A stretch of DNA of 64,000 nt from Hirundichthys speculiger (GCA_018398805.1 JAGFBZ010000861.1:838501-902500), one strand, 5' to 3'; counted from the stretch's first letter, positions 1-12,974 are shown. Numbers and translations: made by a program. Notes: generated from the sequence alone by a model not told the origin.

Positions 1-840
1 CAGATCTAATTCAGCAACTTTGTGTGTTTAAAACAAAAATAAAACAAATTTTCTAAATATCGTCTTAATAAGATTACTCAGACACTTTATCCCTTTCAGT
101 CATTATTTCTCTTTAATGGTTGGCTTTATGCCACACCAGCTTTAAAACAGGCGGTAGAGATCAATTCTTGTACCCACTACTCTTTTTTTTTCTTTAACCA
201 TTGGCCTTTCAGAATCAGAATCAGAATCAGAATAGGGGTTTATTGCCATTGTCCATGTAGTACACAGTATTACACAAACTAGGAATTTGTCTCGGTGTAA
301 CGCTGCAACATTCAACACAGAGTAAAAATAAGATAAAAATAAAAATAAAAATACTGTGCATGCACAGAATATTTAAGCCTTTGCCTTCCTTTTTAAAATT
401 TTGACAGTATATCCATTAGTTAAACACTAGCAACTAGCAATAAAAACCTTAATATTTTAACATAATCCAGAAGAACTGATAAAACAGCATTTAGAGAGTT
501 TTACATTCTTAATTTAGTCAGTTTCTTCTTAAAATTATGCAGACTGGCATTATTTAAAAGTTGTAAAACGATATTTTAATTGCAAAAACAAAAGAATATT
601 GTACTTTGACAGGAGGAATTGTTAATTAAAAGGGAGCATAATGTGAGAGTGTGAGAGTAAGGGCTCCAGAGGCTTTGTCCACACTCAAGTGTTGCAAAGG
701 AATTATTGTCCAAAGTATGTTGCTATCACCCTCTACATGTCTTCTATGTTGTTTTAGAATTTCATTTTTTTTATTGCAGGAGTGGAATATTAGAATTTTC
801 TGGAAAGTTCTTTCAATAATAAATTATATGACTATTTGAA
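1..840. other. AT-rich non-coding DNA at window start
   Basis: No exon or gene is recognised. The stretch is AT-rich. A repeat starting with tandem AGAATC units lies at about 205-350 and is listed separately. The rest has no structure I can name. Confidence 0.6.
205..350. repeat. fish interspersed repeat fragment (AGAATC head, A-rich tail)
   Basis: It begins with about four tandem AGAATC units, then gggtttattgccattgtcc, then ggaatttgtctcggtg, and ends in a (AAAAT)n-like tail at about 325-350. This layout is common in teleost SINE-like and LINE-tail repeats. The family was not identified from sequence alone. Confidence 0.5.
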
Positions 841-854
841 AAAAATATAATTTC

Positions 855-1005
855 ATCCATCCATCCATTATCCATACCCGTTCTGTCCTATTTAGGGTTA
901 GGGTTAGCCTAACCCTAACCCTAACCCTAACCCCTGTTCCAGCTCAATTCAAGCAGAAGGCAGGGGGACACCCCGGACAGGTCACCAGTCCATCGCAGGA
1001 CCACA
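855..1005. repeat. non-LTR retrotransposon-tail repeat with (CCAT)n and telomeric hexamers
   Basis: A (CCAT)n stretch is followed by tatccatacccgttctg, then telomere-like hexamers, then cagggggacaccccggacag and ggtcaccagtccatcgcagg. The outer parts match a very common teleost repeat (tail of a non-LTR element). The hexamer block replaces the usual sequence in the middle. Confidence 0.6.
892..934. repeat. head-to-head telomeric hexamer block
   Basis: About 2.5 copies of TTAGGG are followed directly by about 4 copies of CCCTAA, giving an inverted junction at about 907/908. This is the vertebrate telomere repeat in the orientation expected of a telomere-telomere joint, but it is only about 43 bp long and sits inside a retrotransposon-tail repeat. 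Confidence 0.75.
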
Positions 1006-1089
1006 TATTATTTCTTTTTTCTTAGTTTTTTTTTTTTTTCATGTTAACATACATTCTCCATTTAGAAATTTAGCAGATACCTTTTTTCC

Positions 1090-2090
1090 AAGTGAGGAAC
1101 AGCATTCAAGCCATAGTACAGTTAGAAACACTGACATAAACAAATCTGTTTAAATGTATATAAATGACAGAGTACAAGTGGATCAGGTCTTTGCATAGAA
1201 AAAGGGGAGGTTAGGTTTGTAATGTAGATAAAGTGTTCTCTGAACAGATGAGTCTTCAAAAGATTATTGAACTGGGAACCCTAGTAGAGAGGTACACTCC
1301 AGCTCTGATAGCTCGTTCCATCATTGTGGAGATGCAAATGTAAACATGCTGGGCTACAGCTGTTTTGTGTGTAAGGATGGCAGCACCAGACAACATTCCT
1401 GAGCATAGTGTGGTGGTTAGGAAGGAGATAAAACCCGTATGACTGTGTTTAGGTAGTTGGGTGCAGATCCTGCAGACGCTCTGTAGGCAGGCATTAGTGA
1501 CTTGAATTTGATTTGGGTAGCCATGGGTAGCCAATGGAGTTAAATGTGTAGAGGTGTGACATGTTCCTTTTTTGGTTGACCAAACACCTGATGCACCACT
1601 GTGCATGATGGAAGATTTATGAGACGCGCATTCCAGCAGTCGAGGTGAGAGATAACTATGAGTGGCATTAAAGCAGACACTTTCTGTTTTTTCTTATATT
1701 GTAAGTTATAAAGCAGCATTTTTAATGTACGTGTATGTAGATAACTGATCATGACACGCAGTGTTCTTTGAAACATTAATGGGGGCAGTTTAAAGAGGCC
1801 ATTTTTATGCTGATATTGTGTTAGATGGAGTGATTGGTTGGCATAACCAATACACCAGCCTTGAAGCGGTTTAGTGAACGCTGGTATAGCTTAAATTAGA
1901 TGTGCTGAGACAAACTGAAGTTTTTCCTTAAAACATGGGATCATCAGACTACAATAATAGATATCGTTGGTATAATCTGTTTAGCAGTGATACAAGAACA
2001 CATGCAGGTTGATGACAGGCCCAAGGTTGGTGGTTTATCTCGCTGAAACAAGGCATCCCAGTATATAAACCATTTAGTGTATCTCTTTCC
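1090..2090. repeat. decayed teleost interspersed repeat
   Basis: Segments such as gatgagtcttcaaaagatt, tagctcgttccatcattgtg, ggtagccatgggtagccaat and gcattccagcagtcgaggtg resemble, in the same order, a long fish repeat I know from many genomes. No open frame of useful length is conserved. The exact family and ends are uncertain. Confidence 0.4.
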
Positions 2091-2109
2091 AACTGTTTTC
2101 TGTCTTTAA

Positions 2110-5100
2110 GGCGATTAGCACAACTGAATGTGAGTCCAAAACTGGGGTTGTTTTTTGTGTCTCCATTTGCCAGTGACAGCAGCTGAAACGGATGTTTCTC
2201 TTCTCAAAAGGCTCTGTATTTGATGGCCTGATTCACACCTGTTTGAAGCAGCTGCTGTGTCCTAGCAGTCCTCCTTTCATTTACAGTTACATTTCTGGCG
2301 CTCTCTGTGACATGCACTAGTGTTTTTCGTTGAGGCAACAATGGAGAAGTGTTATAATAAGGTCATTTCAAAACAGTCTGCAGTCCATCAGTGTGAGAGA
2401 TTGAAGGCAGTTGCTACTCTTCCCAGGACTGGATGTGACAAAAGAAAAACTCATCTTTAAACACTCTTTAATGCAGTTCAGCAAATTTTCTTGCAGGAGT
2501 CTGTATTCTTCAACATTTTGTCTGGGTTTCAGATCTTTCCTGCCAATGCATATTGGTTTCACATATGGGTTATTGGGCACTTTCATAACTTATGATTGAT
2601 ATTGTGCTTGATCCCTAAGAAGATCATGAAAGTGTATGTTGGGGTTTCAAAGTGGCACCAGAACAATCCACAAAGATTCTGAAAGGATTCTGGAACAAAT
2701 GAGACTAAAGTGAAGATGTTTCGGTCCTAATCTACAGTGCCTTGCTGTAATCCAAACATACCTCATACCACCTGACAAGCACAGAATCTTGGAGGGTGAT
2801 GATTTGAGCTTGTCTCACAGCCACAGGACCTGGGCACTTTCTTGAGTCATTGAATCAAACATTAACTCCTTTCTATACCAAATTATTGTACTGAAATGTA
2901 AAACCATCAGTCCAACTGCTGAAGCTTGGCTGGAACCGAGTCACGGAACAGGAAAATGCCCCCAAACATACAAGCAAATCTAAAAGTGAAGAATCTAGTT
3001 GTCGCAATGAGCCAAAATATAACGTAATCCAGAAATTGATTCTTACAAGTTATTGTTGCTAGAAATGGTTCTAAGCATGCAGAATTGTTTTTCCCAACCA
3101 TGATTCTCCATTTTACATCAGCCATATCCAAAAAAACCTACTCAAGTCCTCTAGTTTTTGTGAAAATGGCATGCCACAGTTACTATGCGTGTTTGAAAAA
3201 GCCTTTTGTTCCTGTAGCTATTATTTAACACATCAGACTCAAGTGTTTATTTTCTTCTTTGGCAGTCTCCACAGTCAGGTTGACTGAGTGGATTAAACAC
3301 ACTTTGTCTTTGTAAAAAGGAATCAGAACAAAAACTAAAGAAGCAGTGGGACTCGTGATAATATCTGGTGCCAGTTTGCATGCTGGCCTGACCTTTTGTG
3401 CACATGCTGCAAAATAAAAAAAATCTTTTTATCCCACCCATTAGGTAAAACCTTGAACCCCATGAGAGGAGCAAGATTTTGCACATATCCTACTTCTAAA
3501 CCATACACTTGTTCATGTATACATTTAGGTTGTGGTGTGCAAATGATTAAAGCTGAACAGCACAAGGATTGTGCACACTTATAGTCTACATTCTCTTTCA
3601 AGCTCTGAGCTGTGAAAATCTTGATAAGTGTCCTTTGTTAACTGCATTTCTTTCTCTTTTTGTTCCTCCATCACATCACCTACCTCTCGACACTTTCTGT
3701 CCTCTCCTACTTTATCTCCTCATATTCTGCTCCTCTACTTGTCCCCCTAGAGCACACCTGAATGACCCTGTTACATTGGTGGCAAAGAGGCAGATAGCCA
3801 GCACACCCACTGGTCTTAGTATCACCCTCTTATCTGCCTCGCTAGACCAAATAGCCCTCGCAGAGTGTCAGCAGACACAGTGAGATAGCAGGTTGCATTC
3901 ACACATACACATATTACCAACACACAAACCCAGTTGATAATTACATCATCGTGACTACTATCTGTCATCACATTCAACTTCTGTATCGTTGCTACCACCT
4001 TATGTACTTTGTGGGATATCTGTGTCTTAGCGATGTCTTGTCGCTGCTTTTGATTAGTTGAAGCTTTGGATCAGATGGTGAAGATCATTTTCTTTTTTAT
4101 TTTCCTATCGGTGTAATGTAGGCCAATTGTGGTGTAAAATGAACCTGAATGATCCCATCCTGTCATTTGCCGTTACCTGCAGTAACAATTTTAGTGCAGT
4201 AGGTGTCAGTATTTGGCTGTAGTTAACCTTCACTGGATGTTAATGTACTAAGCTTTTTGAAAGAGGTGTTGCTGGGTTTGCATTGAAGATAGTTCAGAAG
4301 TCTGTATTGCCTTCAAGAACTGGGGAGTATGAGTGGATAGTTGTGGGTTCAGAATTTACAAAGTGAAGATTATATGTTTAAGGAATAAATGGGTGAAAAT
4401 TATAAGGAAAGAAATCATCTGGCACTGGTAACCTCCACTAATTCTTCCACCCTTAATTTACATTTTCTATAATGATTAAGGGATGCATAAGTGAAAATAT
4501 ATTTATTTATTTAAAAAAAATAGTAATTTAAAATTTAGATTGATATAAATACCTAAATATTTGGCAGCAAAACTTCTCTGAGCTTAGATGTCATTTGCAG
4601 ATGTATTCTGAGCTATTACTGCGCTGCTTTGGCACTTTTAGGACATGGCCCTGGGGCATGCAAGTATTTCCATTCTGCCTTGATGTACCTACTACCTCTC
4701 ACTGCCTGTGACTGAAGCTGGAGAAGGACTTCATTTCAAGCCAAGTGCTGGCATGCTATGGGAAAAAAAATACCCAGTCAAGCTTTCAGTCATAAAGAAC
4801 ACAGACGTCTACAAACACACTAACTTGCATCTTGGCACTGATGCAGAAATATTCAATTAAAACCTCGTAATGTGCACACACACTCATTGTGTATCTTCCT
4901 AAGTGCTTACCTGCACTCTGCAGTTCTCTCTCCATCTTTCCCCCAGAGGTGTTTGCATGGGGAAATGGTCCGTGAAATGGGTTTGATGGAATCAAACTCC
5001 ATATTAAGAGAAATACATATTTCATAGCAGTTGATGGACAGATTGATGGGGTTGTGTCTTCATTTTCCCTGCACGTCATCAGCAAATAAGATCTTTATCA

Positions 5101-5580
5101 GGAACAGTAATAGTAAGGTTCCTGGCTTGATGTCTTTAAGAGAGGAGTTGTTTGCACATTGTGTTGTGACTTTGATTTCTTCTGTGTCTAAATTTCTTGA
5201 GGTCTATTTCTATGCTTTTTTTGCAGCTTTTCTCCGACTGTGGCCACAGGGGGGCACCAAACGGTCACATATTGATATTCAGCGATTGCACTAACAGCAA
5301 CCCTGACCCTGCTGCTCTGACAGCAACCACCACACTCAACACTCACTAAAGTGCAGCAGCAACAGTCTCTTGCATCTGCATGCAGCCTATGTGGCAGAAA
5401 ACCTCTTCAGAGAGGGTGCAGTGTGGATTTTTTTTTTTTTTTTTTTATCAGTGCAACTGTTGTTTTAGCATTACGACGCTGGCTGACAAACTCCCCCTGA
5501 CCTACTCCAACTAGCCCTCTCACGCCACCTTTCATTAACTTTAAAACCCAAATCCATCCAACTGGATCAGAGATGGCAAC
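2110..5580. other. upstream non-coding DNA, no gene recognised
   Basis: Short open frames on both strands show no family resemblance and no splice-supported exon structure. A frame of 72 codons at 2368-2586 (minus) has protein-like composition but is not recognised. A T19 run lies at about 5428-5446. Confidence 0.5.
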
Positions 5581-5589
5581 TCGCTGCCG

Positions 5590-5980
5590 ATACTGGCGGT
5601 CACACCCCTTTGCACAGCCATAATGGGTTGTGGCACAATTGGGGGCCACGTAACTGACAACATTCCAGCTTCTTCCAAGAGGCCGTCTGCCTGCAGGTTA
5701 CCAGCAACATCGCTTGTCCCTGTTTGTCTGTGCTGTCTAAAAGGAAAGAATGTTTTCCCCCACAACATGGTTGTTTGGGGATTAAAGCCCATTCTGACTG
5801 GCCCCGGGTCGTGCAGCAGATGTTAGCCAGGATAGGGCTTGTTGCCGTGCCGACAATGAGGCAAGTGGGATTGGCCTGCCCAGGCAACATTAAGCCTATA
5901 TGTGCATGTATGGGAAACTGTGGGCAAGTGAAGGACATGTCGTGCACTAAAAAGAATGTGATGGGAACTTTGTTACTGTG
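5590..5980. promoter_or_regulatory. possible conserved non-coding block
   Basis: About 390 bp of higher-complexity, GC-moderate sequence within AT-rich surroundings, with no simple repeats and no coding match. The judgement rests only on composition. Alternative: an unrecognised old repeat or ordinary sequence. Confidence 0.2.
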
Positions 5981-6262
5981 ATCACACAAATTCATCTGCG
6001 CAAATTTATCTGTCTGCGATCATCAGTACATAGTTAAGATTTAGAAAGTTGTAGTGGCTTGCGTGTGATTGCTTTTACCTGTTTTTGAGTGTGAGACTTC
6101 AAAAGAGAACATACCACCGTTTCAACCTTCACTCTTCATATTACATAGGTCTAATTGCTGCTTCAACTGCAGTATATATTATAACAATGAAAACATTTGA
6201 CAGCTGTACTATTGGTTTTGTTGCATGTTATTTGTCAAGATAACTTCACTCTCTGACATATA

Positions 6263-6628
6263 CAGTCATGGAAAAAATTATTAGACCACCATTTTTTCTT
6301 CACTTTCTTGTTCATTTTAATACCTGGTACCACTAAACGTCATCATGTGACTAAAACAGACAGAAAAGAAAACACTGAAGGCATAAAAGCAGTGTTTTTG
6401 GCAGTACAACGCCATAGCTATTGATGTAAAAACTTAAGTGATTTAGGTTATAATCAAGAAAACCATGGAAAATGGTAAGATATCAGCTCTTAAATAAAAC
6501 TCTTATGAGCAATCTTTGTGATTATCATTATGTTTGTCCAAACAAATGTACCTTTAGTTGTACCAGGCATTAAAATGAACAAGAAACTGAAGAAAACAAG
6601 GGTGGTCTAATAATTTTTTCCATGACTG
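6263..6628. mobile_element. Tc1/mariner-type MITE, 366 bp, TA target duplication
   Basis: Terminal inverted repeats of about 75 bp with few mismatches begin CAGTCATGGAAAAAATTATT at the left and end as its reverse complement at the right. TA dinucleotides flank both ends (6261-6262 and 6629-6630). The interior is AT-rich and non-coding. Size, TA duplication and long inverted ends fit a non-autonomous Tc1/mariner element. Confidence 0.85.
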
Positions 6629-6639
6629 TAGTTTTAAAC

Positions 6640-9600
6640 CTCCCGGTGTTGTTTTTTTGTTGTGTTGTTTTGACTGCTAATCTTTCAAGTGCTTTTCAGG
6701 CTGAAATGAAAATGACTGTCTATTTTTGCAAAAAAAAAAACCCAAAAAACATAAAAAATGCAAAAGGAGGAGAAATGTGTTAGACAAATGGAATCTCAGG
6801 TTGGTCTAAAAACCTTACCTTAACACTGTGAACTTTACATGAAGTGCAGTCATAAGTCGAGGCTGTACAGTCATATGGATCAAAGTGCAGAGTGAATGTG
6901 TTGGCCCAGTGTTGGCCCCGTCGTACACAAAACAGTGAAACTCAGAAGAAAGAGGATTCAGGGTCTGACAAGACATGACTTGACTCAGGATAAATGCAGA
7001 GGCCTGAAACTGTTCCGAAAACATGGAAACAGTACAAAAATGTTGAATTCCCCCGTGAGTTAGTGAGAGGGAGTGAGAGCACAATTAAGGACTACATATG
7101 AGTCAAATTGAATTCAAGAATTGACTTCTTGGGGGCAAAGACAGCTCAAAATTTGACAGGATGAAACGTGTGTGTGTGTGTGTGTGTTCCTGTGTGGGTC
7201 TGTCTGTGCTGTTTCATGAAGACGGTACTCTCCGAGGATGAGTGTTGGACCGGGCAGTGTTGTTTTCACGCATGACTGGATCCTTGGACTCTCAGACAGA
7301 TGGAGTATAGCCAAATGCATATGTTTGTTTGCTTGTGGTGATGTGCAGTGACATGCACACAGTTGTCTTTATGCTTCTTCTCTACTGATTCCAAATCTGA
7401 GCAGCAGTTTGAATTACCCCCATTAATACAGGGGACAAAAAAGACTTGATGCTGAATGGAAGGACTTTCACTGAGTTTCTTATACTGTGTCTTGCTGAAC
7501 AAAAGCTTATATATTAATTGCAGTCCCTTACCCTAGCTGTGGCCTGAGAAACTGACATCAAAATGTTGCATACTCTCTTATCGTGCCTCTATATCTTTGC
7601 CAGATGCCGTCATGTGATGGGATCAAGTAACTCCTAATACCAATAAAATCTCTAGTCACAACCTGCTTCTAGTTTCCTTTGTGCAATACTCATGGAATTG
7701 TTCACATTCATCTTGATATTAAACACTCCAGTGTTATCTCAGTTAGACACTGATAAAGTTTAATTACTGTGTCTTACTTGGTATAGCACAAAATATGTCC
7801 ACAAACAAGCGGACAGTAAAAGTTTGAAAATCTCTGTATTCTAAGATCCATCATAATACATATGTGAAAGATTTTGCATCATTTTAGTGATGGAACATAT
7901 TGAGATTACACATCATGCATAAGATTAAAATCTTCAGTTGCTAATTGATGATTTTTCTGGCTTCAGTAGAACAATAAAGTTGCAAAATCATTTCCCTATG
8001 CTTCTGTGATGAAGCTCTAAAGGAAAGTTATGTGCCTTCCTTGCATTGAAGTGTAGGTGCAATATTACAGAAATCCATATCACCCAATAAATACATTAAT
8101 AAATACATGATTAAATACATTATCAGATGTTTTTAAAGTCATGCTTTTATTAATTAAAAGCTTTTCACAGTTGTACAATAATTCAAGAATGCAAACCACT
8201 GAATTGCGTCTAGGTCCATCTTTAGTCATTGTGCAAGGCAGTTGTTAAAATGTGAATTCTAACCATGAGGACATGACAAATAGAATTGTCTTTGATATCC
8301 CTTAAAAACGCACCTGACATCCCACAGGTACTTGTTGAGACTTTATGAAGAGGCAAGGTAAATGTATTCTAATAGCACATTTCATACACAAAGGCAACTC
8401 AAACTGCTTAATGTATTAGGAAGAACAGAAGAGAAAAAATAAAACACAATTCAAAGTCTCAGCCGACACCATAAAGCACATATTGCACAATTTTAAATGA
8501 ACCCTTTACTTTTTGTCAAGTAAATTACCAAACACTTTGAATTTTAAGAATTGAATCCCATTGTCAGTTAAATGCCCTCAGGAGTTTTGATTGACCCTAC
8601 AATGATGACCTATGACAGACAACTGCCAGGTAAGGAGAATGAGACCTGGGAGTTGATGCCAGAAAGCATTTAATTTCACCCTCTGGACACGGTACTGCAG
8701 GAAGAAGAGAGCAGAGATATGACAGCAGAATCCATCTCTGAGGTCACGCAGAGGAGAACAAACCTCTTGGTCCGACTGGCATCGATGTGTGACTGGTCTG
8801 TGCCATGTCAACCTGTCACACAGACAGATAGGCAAAGGCAGGCACTGCCCGCAGAGAAGTGTCCGAGGTGTCATGGCCTCGTCTGGGAGATGATGGACAG
8901 CATGTGTGTGAGTGTGTGACGGGTAAATAAGAGTACTGAGAGGTCTCAAGGATGTTGATTGTGACCTTTCATTTTGCCAGGGTCCGTCACAGTCTGTGCA
9001 TCTGACAACAACTTTAAAGGACCTGCTTTCCTAAGTATTTCTACCATAAATCCTCTTAAACATTACACACTTGAACTTAAAAATGTGTTGATTGTTACTT
9101 CAAGTAATTGCAGATGAGTTCAAATCAATTAGAATGGAAATCTTCTAAATCTTTTTTTTTTTCCTCAAAATGAGTGCCTGTAATGGTTGTACCAGAGAGG
9201 CACTAAAGGGCCTAAAATTTAATCGTCCCATTAAGTAGATGAACATTGAAATGTTTTCCACAAAGGTAGATAGACTGGAGTTTGGACTTGCACTATCATT
9301 ATTATCAGGCTGAACATACCTGTTGAATGTGTTAAACCCAGAACTGTTCGCTCACAAGTTTGCCTCAGTCTGTCCACCACCTGCTCAGAGATTTGTATTG
9401 CATTTCCAGCAGAGAATCACAGAGTGTAGGGAAGTTGGAAAGAGCACAAAACCACAAAAACAAAAAAAAAAAACCTGTTAAATATGATGCACATTGTCCT
9501 GTAAATTTTAATGTTGACCACTGAGGAGATAAAATTGTATTTTTGAAGACAGTAAGAATTAGCATAAACAATTGAGAGGAAATGCTGCCATGTATCAAAG

Positions 9601-10980
9601 TAGAGTACATAGAAAAGGTCAGATTTAGAATTAAAAAAAATAAAATAAGTAAATCTAAGAAAGATGTTATCTTCACAAAATTAAGAGTTTGGATGCTCTG
9701 TACTTTATGTATGGACTGGATAGTTTTTGTCTATTTTAGCTACTATGTATATTTTATCCATGTTTGAATGCATTGAGATTTATTTTATTTGTTTGTATAT
9801 CTGGGTAACAGAGTTTGTATTTAGTACTTATACATGTGTTTGTGGTCAGGAGGTGGGAGGCAAACACTGAGGCACCAAACCCTTCTATAAGAACAAAATC
9901 TCCAACATAAACGGTCTGTCAATCAGTGGGACACAAGTCACCTTTGCTGTGATGGGGAGAGATCCCCCTTGAAGTCAGCCAGCAATTGTGCTGCTGTTTT
10001 GGAGGTGTTGTCTTTCCTGGCCTCAGGCTTTGCTGCAGGGCAGATATACTCTGTTTTTGGTGAAACACTTGCTCAGATTAGGCCTATTAGCTGAATAGCA
10101 ATGAAAGGAAATTATTGCAGGTTTAATGGAATCCCATCTAAATGTGGAAATATTGGGTTGTTAAGATACTTTACGGGCTTAATCAAGTGTTTGTGTTTTC
10201 CAACAGTTTCCCATCTCAATCAAGACCGGATTGCATGCTTTCCACCAAACCTCTCTCAGACTGTTATTGCCGCTCTGTCTTAATCACTACTAGTGCTGTG
10301 TTTGTATTTCTGCTCCAGGCGATGGGTAAATACCTCTCTTGGAGTAAGTTTTCTACCACTTCCCACCTTCTCCCTCCATTACCTCCCCTAATGACGTTTA
10401 CACATCTACTTAGGAGGGCCTCCATTCATCTTTCTGTCTCCTTGTGTCTGTCTTTCTCTCTCTGACTTTCTTGCAGATGCCCACACAAGCACAAAGACAC
10501 AGATGGTGTATTACATAGTCCATATTAGTATTACACTCTCAGCTATTTGGCTAATGATTTAATATGATGTCAAAATAAAAAGTGGGGGAGAGAGAGACAG
10601 AGACAGGTGTGTTAAGCTGTTTAACATGGGTACTGGAACTATAAAAAGGCAGATGAATAATAAATACTCCATATAGTAGATACTGGAAAAAACTACTGAG
10701 GTACTCCATTTGGAACATGGGCCCAGTCTAATCTGCAAGCATTCGAGCACACCATTAATGTTCCACAGGACTTGCAAGTGTATTCACGTATGGTCTTGCT
10801 TGTTGAGTTGTTACTAGGTAGCTGAATGGGTAATTTCTGCACAAAGTCCAAAGCATTTGTCCACAAATATTTTCAGGCATTAATGTTTTTACATGCAGCC
10901 CCTCTGGAAAGTACATTGAAAATTCCATGGCCGCAGTGCAAAAGTGTAAAAACAGCTCTATGAAAACCAATCTAATGAAA
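6640..10980. other. upstream non-coding DNA, no gene recognised
   Basis: No exon is supported. It contains an A10 tract near 6730, a (GT)10 microsatellite at about 7168-7187 and AT-rich stretches. Open frames in it are short and unlike known families. Confidence 0.5.
7168..7187. repeat. (GT)n microsatellite
   Basis: Ten uninterrupted GT units. Confidence 0.95.
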
Positions 10981-10989
10981 AGTAGAGAG

Positions 10990-11330
10990 TAGAGCTGGGT
11001 AATTAATCGAAACAGACGTTCATTGAGAACCTATTACCAACATAATCTGGCCCGTGTCAATTTTTTTTCTTTCCTTTTTTTTAATTATTCAATAAATTAC
11101 CATATAGAGTTGATCTTTATGTTTTCCTTTTACTTATTTTAAAATCAATTATATGTAGTCTTTCATTAGAAAATAAAACCTGTTTTAATAGATGAGGATA
11201 TTTGAAGTGAAAACCTTGCACCGATCTATGAGGTATGAAATGATACTGAAATATTCAGTCATTAATCATAGTCAAGGTAACATCTTCAATTAATTGCAGT
11301 ATTGATTTGAGGCCATATTGCTCAGCCCTA
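10990..11330. mobile_element. hAT-type MITE, about 341 bp
   Basis: The left end TAGAGCTGGGTAATTA and right end ATTGCTCAGCCCTA are imperfect inverted repeats of the kind seen in fish hAT MITEs (GCTGGGC/GCCCAGC-like ends). The flanks at 10982-10989 and 11331-11338 match at 7 of 8 bases (GTAGAGA-), consistent with the 8-bp target duplication of hAT elements. The interior is AT-rich and non-coding. Confidence 0.65.
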
Positions 11331-11339
11331 GTAGAGATC

Positions 11340-11960
11340 ACAGCCAGTGCATTTGCAATATGTCTGAAAAAAATCTAATTATTGCAATAGTCTGACTGAA
11401 ATCATAATTCTAAGATACATGTAAACATCTTCCTCATGAAATCCAACTGAAACTGAATTAGACTGAACTTCTCATAGTCAGACTAACACACCCAGACAAT
11501 GCCATTGAAGTCAAACTAATCCCTGCATGTAAATGTTCTAGTGGGACTGGAACGGGCCTGCATGCTCTGTGCATGCTCCATAGTTCCCACCCCGGGCTTT
11601 AACACAGAAGTACTGGAAGAAGCCAATACAGAGTGAAACAGATAAGAAAATAAAAACTAAGGAAAGAAAGAATCCAAAGAAAAGAGTCCAATTAAATAGC
11701 CTAGTCAAGCTTTAGATGTAGTTCAAGTAAACTTGATTAAGTGTCCAAAGGACTGCTCTCCTCATAGTGGCAAGCCACCACTGGAAAATGCATACAGAAG
11801 AAACTGTAAACGTTTCCCCCGTACGACAGTATTCACATGATGTCACAACTTTAGGTCAAGCGATTCATTCATAAACACTGTCCAGATGCAGTGTGTGGTG
11901 AGACTGTTACTTACATTCTGCACTAAACCGAGCTTTTCAGACTGACATCACCACTGAAGT
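11340..11960. other. upstream non-coding DNA, no gene recognised
   Basis: Between the hAT-type MITE and the THAP remnant I see no exon, repeat or motif that I can name. Confidence 0.45.
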
Positions 11961-11967
11961 TGCTAAA

Positions 11968-12105
11968 ATGCCACATGCATGCGTTGTTCATGGCTCCAAG
12001 AACAGATCGGATCCATCAGTGAAACCAGGTTTCTACTAATTCTGTAAAATTGGAGTCCATGAAGGATCAAAGACTAAAGAACTCAGCAGCTGTTGGCGAG
12101 AAACT
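11968..12105 (+). pseudogene. THAP-domain remnant (transposon-derived), interrupted by a stop
   Basis: An ATG opens MPHACVVHGSKNRSDPS, which resembles the start of THAP zinc fingers (C-x2-4-C). The second Cys position reads Ser, and a TAA follows after 24 codons. The same frame continues beyond the stop with KIGVHEGSKTKELSSCWRE, like the THAP loop K-x-K-E-L-S. The combination suggests a dead THAP domain from a DNA transposon. It is too short to assign a family. Confidence 0.45.
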
Positions 12106-12194
12106 GCAAATACTTCGTTCACCATCATGGACAACCCTGAGAATCCTCTTCAGAGCACAGAGATTCAGCAACAGGGTGTCTTCAGTCAGAGGCG

Positions 12195-12350
12195 TCCAGA
12201 TCCACTGCAACACACTACAGGAGATCCTTCCTGGCCACAGCTAGAACATTCTAAAATGAGTTGTTGTAGAGACTTAAGTCATGACAACTACTGCAACGAT
12301 TAATTTCCCTTCAGAAACTGATAAAGTGTTTTTGAATTGAACTGAATTGT
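12195..12350 (+). repeat. 3' end fragment of a non-LTR retrotransposon
   Basis: The pieces ccactgcaacacactacagg, agatccttcctggccacagc, and the tail ataaagtgtttttgaattga match a common fish LINE 3' end. A short deletion seems to have removed the usual middle. No coding capacity remains. Confidence 0.5.
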
Positions 12351-12769
12351 TCAACAGATCATTCTAAAGTATGTGGTGACCATTCTGTCAAGGGTCAGAC
12401 TAATAATGTTTGTGCCTATAGTTCTGGTTCGCATTAGTATAGATCACTATAGATAGATATCACAACACCCTAGCCTACTTAAAACTGTATTTATTTCATT
12501 CACTTAACATTCAGAACTGACCAGAGTTGTTTTTTAATTAAATGAGGTGAAAAACATTTGAAATGATGAAATGGATCCCATTTGGAAACCCGAAGGTAAA
12601 AATTGGTAAAAATACCATGACTACCATACATGGACATCACTAATTTCTACTGATTTTATGGATTATAGTGACTCTAGACTCTGGACTCTTAGGATAAATG
12701 AATAGATTAGATATTTTGGGAGGAATTTAGAAGCAATTGGCATGCTCAAATCAGGACATTAATTTAAAC

Positions 12770-12900
12770 AAACCTCTCCTGCAACCATGAGGTCTCCTGT
12801 TGACCAAATGTTGCCCACCTCCTTCACCCAGTTGCACACAAATTGGTTGTAAGCCTCAAGTGACTTGTAGATTTTCAGTTCCTCCAAAATATTAGACAGT
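12770..12900 (-). pseudogene. SWIM/YqaJ-type transposon protein fragment
   Basis: The minus-strand frame reads LKIYKSLEAYNQFVCNWVKEV and then GNIWSTGDLMVAGEV. This closely resembles the segment (LKAYKSLEAYNQFV-x-GWV) found just before the SWIM zinc finger in abundant fish proteins associated with YqaJ-nuclease transposons. The SWIM cysteines themselves are absent. It is a fragment only. Confidence 0.5.
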
Positions 12901-12974
12901 TCTCTCATGAAAAATATAATTGCAGATATCAGGGTACAACACATTGGGAAGTCCTTTGGATTGTGTGCCAATCC

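Noticed and set aside
2368..2586. 72-codon minus-strand frame with protein-like composition
   Set aside because: No family recognised and no splice or repeat context to support it; left as non-coding.
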